The position numbers were made by a program, and so were the translations under genes. The notes beneath the pieces were generated by a model, which saw only the letters and a program-made list of their open reading frames with translations, was not told the DNA's origin and made no database searches. A DNA stretch of 16,620 nucleotides from an uncultured Microbacteriaceae bacterium (GTDB lineage Bacteria > Actinomycetota > Actinomycetes > Actinomycetales > Microbacteriaceae). Every line of letters starts with the position of its first letter. Position 1 is the first letter of the stretch. This document shows positions 14,362 through 16,620 of this stretch, piece after piece. The stretch lies in assembly GCA_946481135.1 (NCBI GenBank), contig CAMLMQ010000044.1, forward strand, positions 1-16,620. Reading direction: 5' to 3'.

Positions 14362-14380
14362 CCCCCCTCAGGCGTCGCCC

Positions 14381-14386
14381 ACACTA
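14381..14386 (-). promoter_or_regulatory. Candidate -10 box for the FHA/PP2C operon
   Basis: On the minus strand TAGTGT (14386-14381) fits the TAnnnT pattern of actinobacterial -10 elements and lies between the rpoC terminator hairpin and the FHA gene. A start near 14373-14375 would give a leader of about 12 bases. No -35 match is found at 16-18 bases upstream, so this is weak. Confidence 0.25.
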
Positions 14387-14399
14387 CGTGACCGCACGA

Positions 14400-14456
14400 C
14401 GAAGGGTCGCGATGCGGGGTTCTCCCTGGGGGGAGTGCCCGCATCGCGACCCTTCG
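14400..14456 (-). terminator. Terminator hairpin of the rpoC transcript
   Basis: Bases 14400-14418 pair perfectly with 14438-14456 over 19 bp. Inside the 19-base loop, CTCCC (14422-14426) can pair with GGGAG (14431-14435), forming a second stacked stem. It begins 16 bases after the rpoC TAA on the minus strand. There is no T run after it, as is usual for strong GC-rich actinobacterial terminators. It separates the RNA polymerase transcript from the FHA/PP2C/pilus genes. Confidence 0.8.
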
Positions 14457-14472
14457 AGAGTGGTGCTGTGAC

Positions 14473-16620
14473 TTAGTTGTACGTGCCCGGCGAGAAGTCG
14501 TCCGACGAGAACGAGTCGAAGTCGACGAACGAGAGGTCACCCTCGCTGAACACCGAGTCGTCGGTGAAGATGCGGTTCGGGTAGCGCTCCGCCTTCGCCT
14601 CCTCGGTGGCCTCGACCGACACGTTGCGGTACTTCTGGAGCCCCGTACCGGCCGGGATGAGCTGGCCGATGATGACGTTCTCCTTGAGACCGACGAGCGG
14701 GTCGGACTTGCCCTCCATCGCGGCCTGCGTGAGCACGCGGGTCGTCTCCTGGAACGACGCGGCCGACAGCCACGACTCGGTCGCGAGCGACGCCTTGGTG
14801 ATACCCATGACCTCCTCGCGGCCCGAGGCCGTCTTCTTGCCGTCGAGCAGCGCCGCGCGGTTGATCTCGTTGTACCGCGAACGGTCGACGAGCTCACCCG
14901 GCAGCAGGTCGGTGTCGCCGTGCTCGACGACGGTGACCTTGCGCAGCATCTGACGCACGATGACCTCGATGTGCTTGTCGTGGATCGGCACACCCTGGCT
15001 GCGGTAGACGCCCTGCACCCCGTCGACGAGGTGCTTCTGCACGGCACGGACGCCCTGCACGCGCAGCACCTCCTTCGGGTCGAGGTTGCCCGCCACGAAC
15101 TGCTGGCCGAGCTCGACGTGGTCGCCGTCCTCGACGAGCAGCGTCGAACGCTTGAGCACCGGGTAGACCTTCACCTCGTCGCCGTTGTCGGGCGTGAGGA
15201 TGATGCGCCGCTGCTTCTCGGTGTCCTCGATCTGGATGCGACCCGCCGCCTCCGCGATGGGCGAGGCGCCCTTCGGGGTGCGGGCCTCGAACAGCTCGGT
15301 GACACGCGGCAGACCCTGGGTGATGTCGTCCGCGCCGGCGGACCCGCCCTGGTGGAAGGTACGCATCGTGAGCTGCGTGCCGGGCTCACCGATCGACTGG
15401 GCCGCGATGATGCCGACGGCCTCGCCGATGTCGACGAGCTTGCCCGTCGCGAGCGAGCGGCCGTAGCAGGCCGCGCACACGCCGACGGCGCTCTCGCAGG
15501 TGAGCACCGAGCGCACCTTGATCGTCTCGACGCCGGCCGTGATGAGCTGGTCGATGAGCACGTCGCCGACGTCGGACCCGGCCTCGGCGACGACCTTGCC
15601 CTTCGCGTCGACGGCGTCGGCCGCGAGCGAACGAGCGTAGACCGCGTTCTCGACGTTCGGGTCGCGCGTCAGCACGCCGTCGATCATCGTCGCGATCGGC
15701 AGCTCGAGACCCTTCGTCGTGCCGCAGTCGTCCTCGCGGATGATGACGTCCTGCGAGACGTCGACGAGTCGACGCGTCAGGTAGCCCGAGTCGGCGGTAC
15801 GAAGCGCCGTGTCGGCGAGACCCTTGCGCGCACCGTGCGTGGCGATGAAGTACTCCGCCACACTCAGCCCCTCGCGGTACGAGGAGATGATCGGACGCGG
15901 GATGGTCTCACCCTTCGGGTTGGCCACGAGGCCGCGGATGCCCGAGATGTTGCGCACCTGGAGCCAGTTACCACGGGCACCCGACGACACCATCCGGAAG
16001 ATGTTGTTGCCGGCCGTGTACGACGACTGCATCGCCTTGGCCACCTTGTCGGTCGCCTCGGTCCAGATCTTGATCAGCTCGGCGCGACGCGTCGCGTCGT
16101 CGAACAGACCGTTGTCGTACTTGCCCTGCACCTCCGAGGCGAGCTTCTCGTACTCGGCGATGATCTTCGGCTTGTCGGCCGGGGTGACGATGTCGCTGAG
16201 CGCGACGGTCACACCCGAACGGGTCGCCCAGTGGAAGCCCGCATCCTTGATGCGGTCGAGCGCTGCGGCGACCTCGACCTTCGGGTAGCGCTCCGCGAGG
16301 TCGTTGACGATCGAGCTGATCTTGCCCTTGTCGGCGACCGCCTCGACGTACGGGTAGTCGACCGGCAGGGTCTCGTTGAACAGCGCGCGACCGAGCGTCG
16401 TCGTGAGCAGCGCGGTGCCGCCCTGCTCGTGGCCGTCGGGCACCTCGCCCTCGGCGAAGTAGACGCCCTCGACGCGGATGCGCACCTGGGCGTTGAGGTC
16501 GAGCGTCTTCTGGTCGAACGCGAGGATCGCCTCGGCGACCGACGAGAACGCGCGGCCCTCACCCTCGGCACCCTCCTTGACCGTCGTCAGGTGGTGCAGA
16601 CCGATGATCATGTCCTGCGA
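14473..16620 (-). CDS. rpoC: RNA polymerase beta' subunit, C-terminal part
   Basis: Partial gene: the last 715 residues of a protein expected to be about 1,290-1,310 aa. The start lies beyond the right edge; the first visible codons read SQD just before [10 protein letters not shown], a conserved internal stretch. Visible landmarks include the bridge-helix region ([20 protein letters not shown]), the [11 protein letters not shown] segment, the trigger-loop region ([19 protein letters not shown]) and the zinc cysteines in DDCGT, TCES and VCAAC. The C-terminus ends in an acidic Asp/Ser/Phe-rich tail, as in other actinobacterial beta' subunits. It ends with TAA and is followed by a strong hairpin. 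Catalyses transcription together with RpoB, whose gene normally lies just upstream. Confidence 0.98.
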   Translation of the reverse strand, partial: SQDMIIGLHHLTTVKEGAEGEGRAFSSVAEAILAFDQKTLDLNAQVRIRVEGVYFAEGEVPDGHEQGGTALLTTTLGRALFNETLPVDYPYVEAVADKGKISSIVNDLAERYPKVEVAAALDRIKDAGFHWATRSGVTVALSDIVTPADKPKIIAEYEKLASEVQGKYDNGLFDDATRRAELIKIWTEATDKVAKAMQSSYTAGNNIFRMVSSGARGNWLQVRNISGIRGLVANPKGETIPRPIISSYREGLSVAEYFIATHGARKGLADTALRTADSGYLTRRLVDVSQDVIIREDDCGTTKGLELPIATMIDGVLTRDPNVENAVYARSLAADAVDAKGKVVAEAGSDVGDVLIDQLITAGVETIKVRSVLTCESAVGVCAACYGRSLATGKLVDIGEAVGIIAAQSIGEPGTQLTMRTFHQGGSAGADDITQGLPRVTELFEARTPKGASPIAEAAGRIQIEDTEKQRRIILTPDNGDEVKVYPVLKRSTLLVEDGDHVELGQQFVAGNLDPKEVLRVQGVRAVQKHLVDGVQGVYRSQGVPIHDKHIEVIVRQMLRKVTVVEHGDTDLLPGELVDRSRYNEINRAALLDGKKTASGREEVMGITKASLATESWLSAASFQETTRVLTQAAMEGKSDPLVGLKENVIIGQLIPAGTGLQKYRNVSVEATEEAKAERYPNRIFTDDSVFSEGDLSFVDFDSFSSDDFSPGTYN

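Noticed and set aside
1..16620. tRNA, rRNA, CRISPR arrays, insertion sequences and phage attachment sites
   Set aside because: I looked for cloverleaf-like pieces, regularly spaced repeats, transposase motifs and terminal inverted repeats and saw none. The inverted repeats present all fit terminators or leader structures.

Overview
The window is high-GC DNA (roughly 70% by eye) with every supported gene on the minus strand. GC-rich third codon positions, RpoC and PP2C sequences of actinobacterial type, GTG starts and many 4-bp ATGA gene overlaps point to an actinobacterium. Microbacteriaceae is my best guess, but that is inference from sequence style, not a search result. The text below follows the direction of transcription, from right to left.

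Right edge (14473-16620): the C-terminal part of rpoC, the RNA polymerase beta' subunit, running off the window. A very strong hairpin (14400-14456) follows its stop codon. Next (11580-14361) is a compact four-gene unit: a membrane-anchored FHA-domain protein, a soluble PP2C-type Ser/Thr phosphatase overlapping it by 4 bp, and two small multi-pass membrane proteins that look like diverged paralogues of each other.

The rest of the window (208-11491) is an apparently complete type IV pilus (T4P) locus of monoderm type. pilB (extension ATPase), pilT (retraction ATPase with an unusual Pro/Ala-rich N-terminal extension) and pilC (platform protein) form one tight block. A 175-bp structured leader with several hairpins separates them from the major pilin gene. 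Another strong hairpin follows the pilin. Then come two minor prepilins (PilV-like and PilW-like), a large 579-aa PilX/GspK-like protein, and the prepilin peptidase pilD. After a 57-bp gap with a candidate promoter come pilM, pilN and pilO, joined by ATGA overlaps. A perfect 16-bp-stem hairpin (152-189) ends the cluster. Bases 1-151 hold no gene I can support.

How the parts fit together: PilD would cleave and methylate the four prepilins. PilB and PilT would drive assembly and disassembly through PilC. PilM-PilN-PilO would form the cytoplasmic and membrane alignment complex. There is no secretin (PilQ), PilP or pilotin, as expected for a cell without an outer membrane. The order pilin / PilV-like / PilW-like / large PilX-like parallels GspH-I-J-K of type II secretion. 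The large protein lacks Glu5, as GspK does, so it is a candidate pilus-tip protein or adhesin. The FHA/PP2C pair upstream suggests phospho-signalling nearby, but no kinase is in the window and a link to the pilus is only inferred from position.
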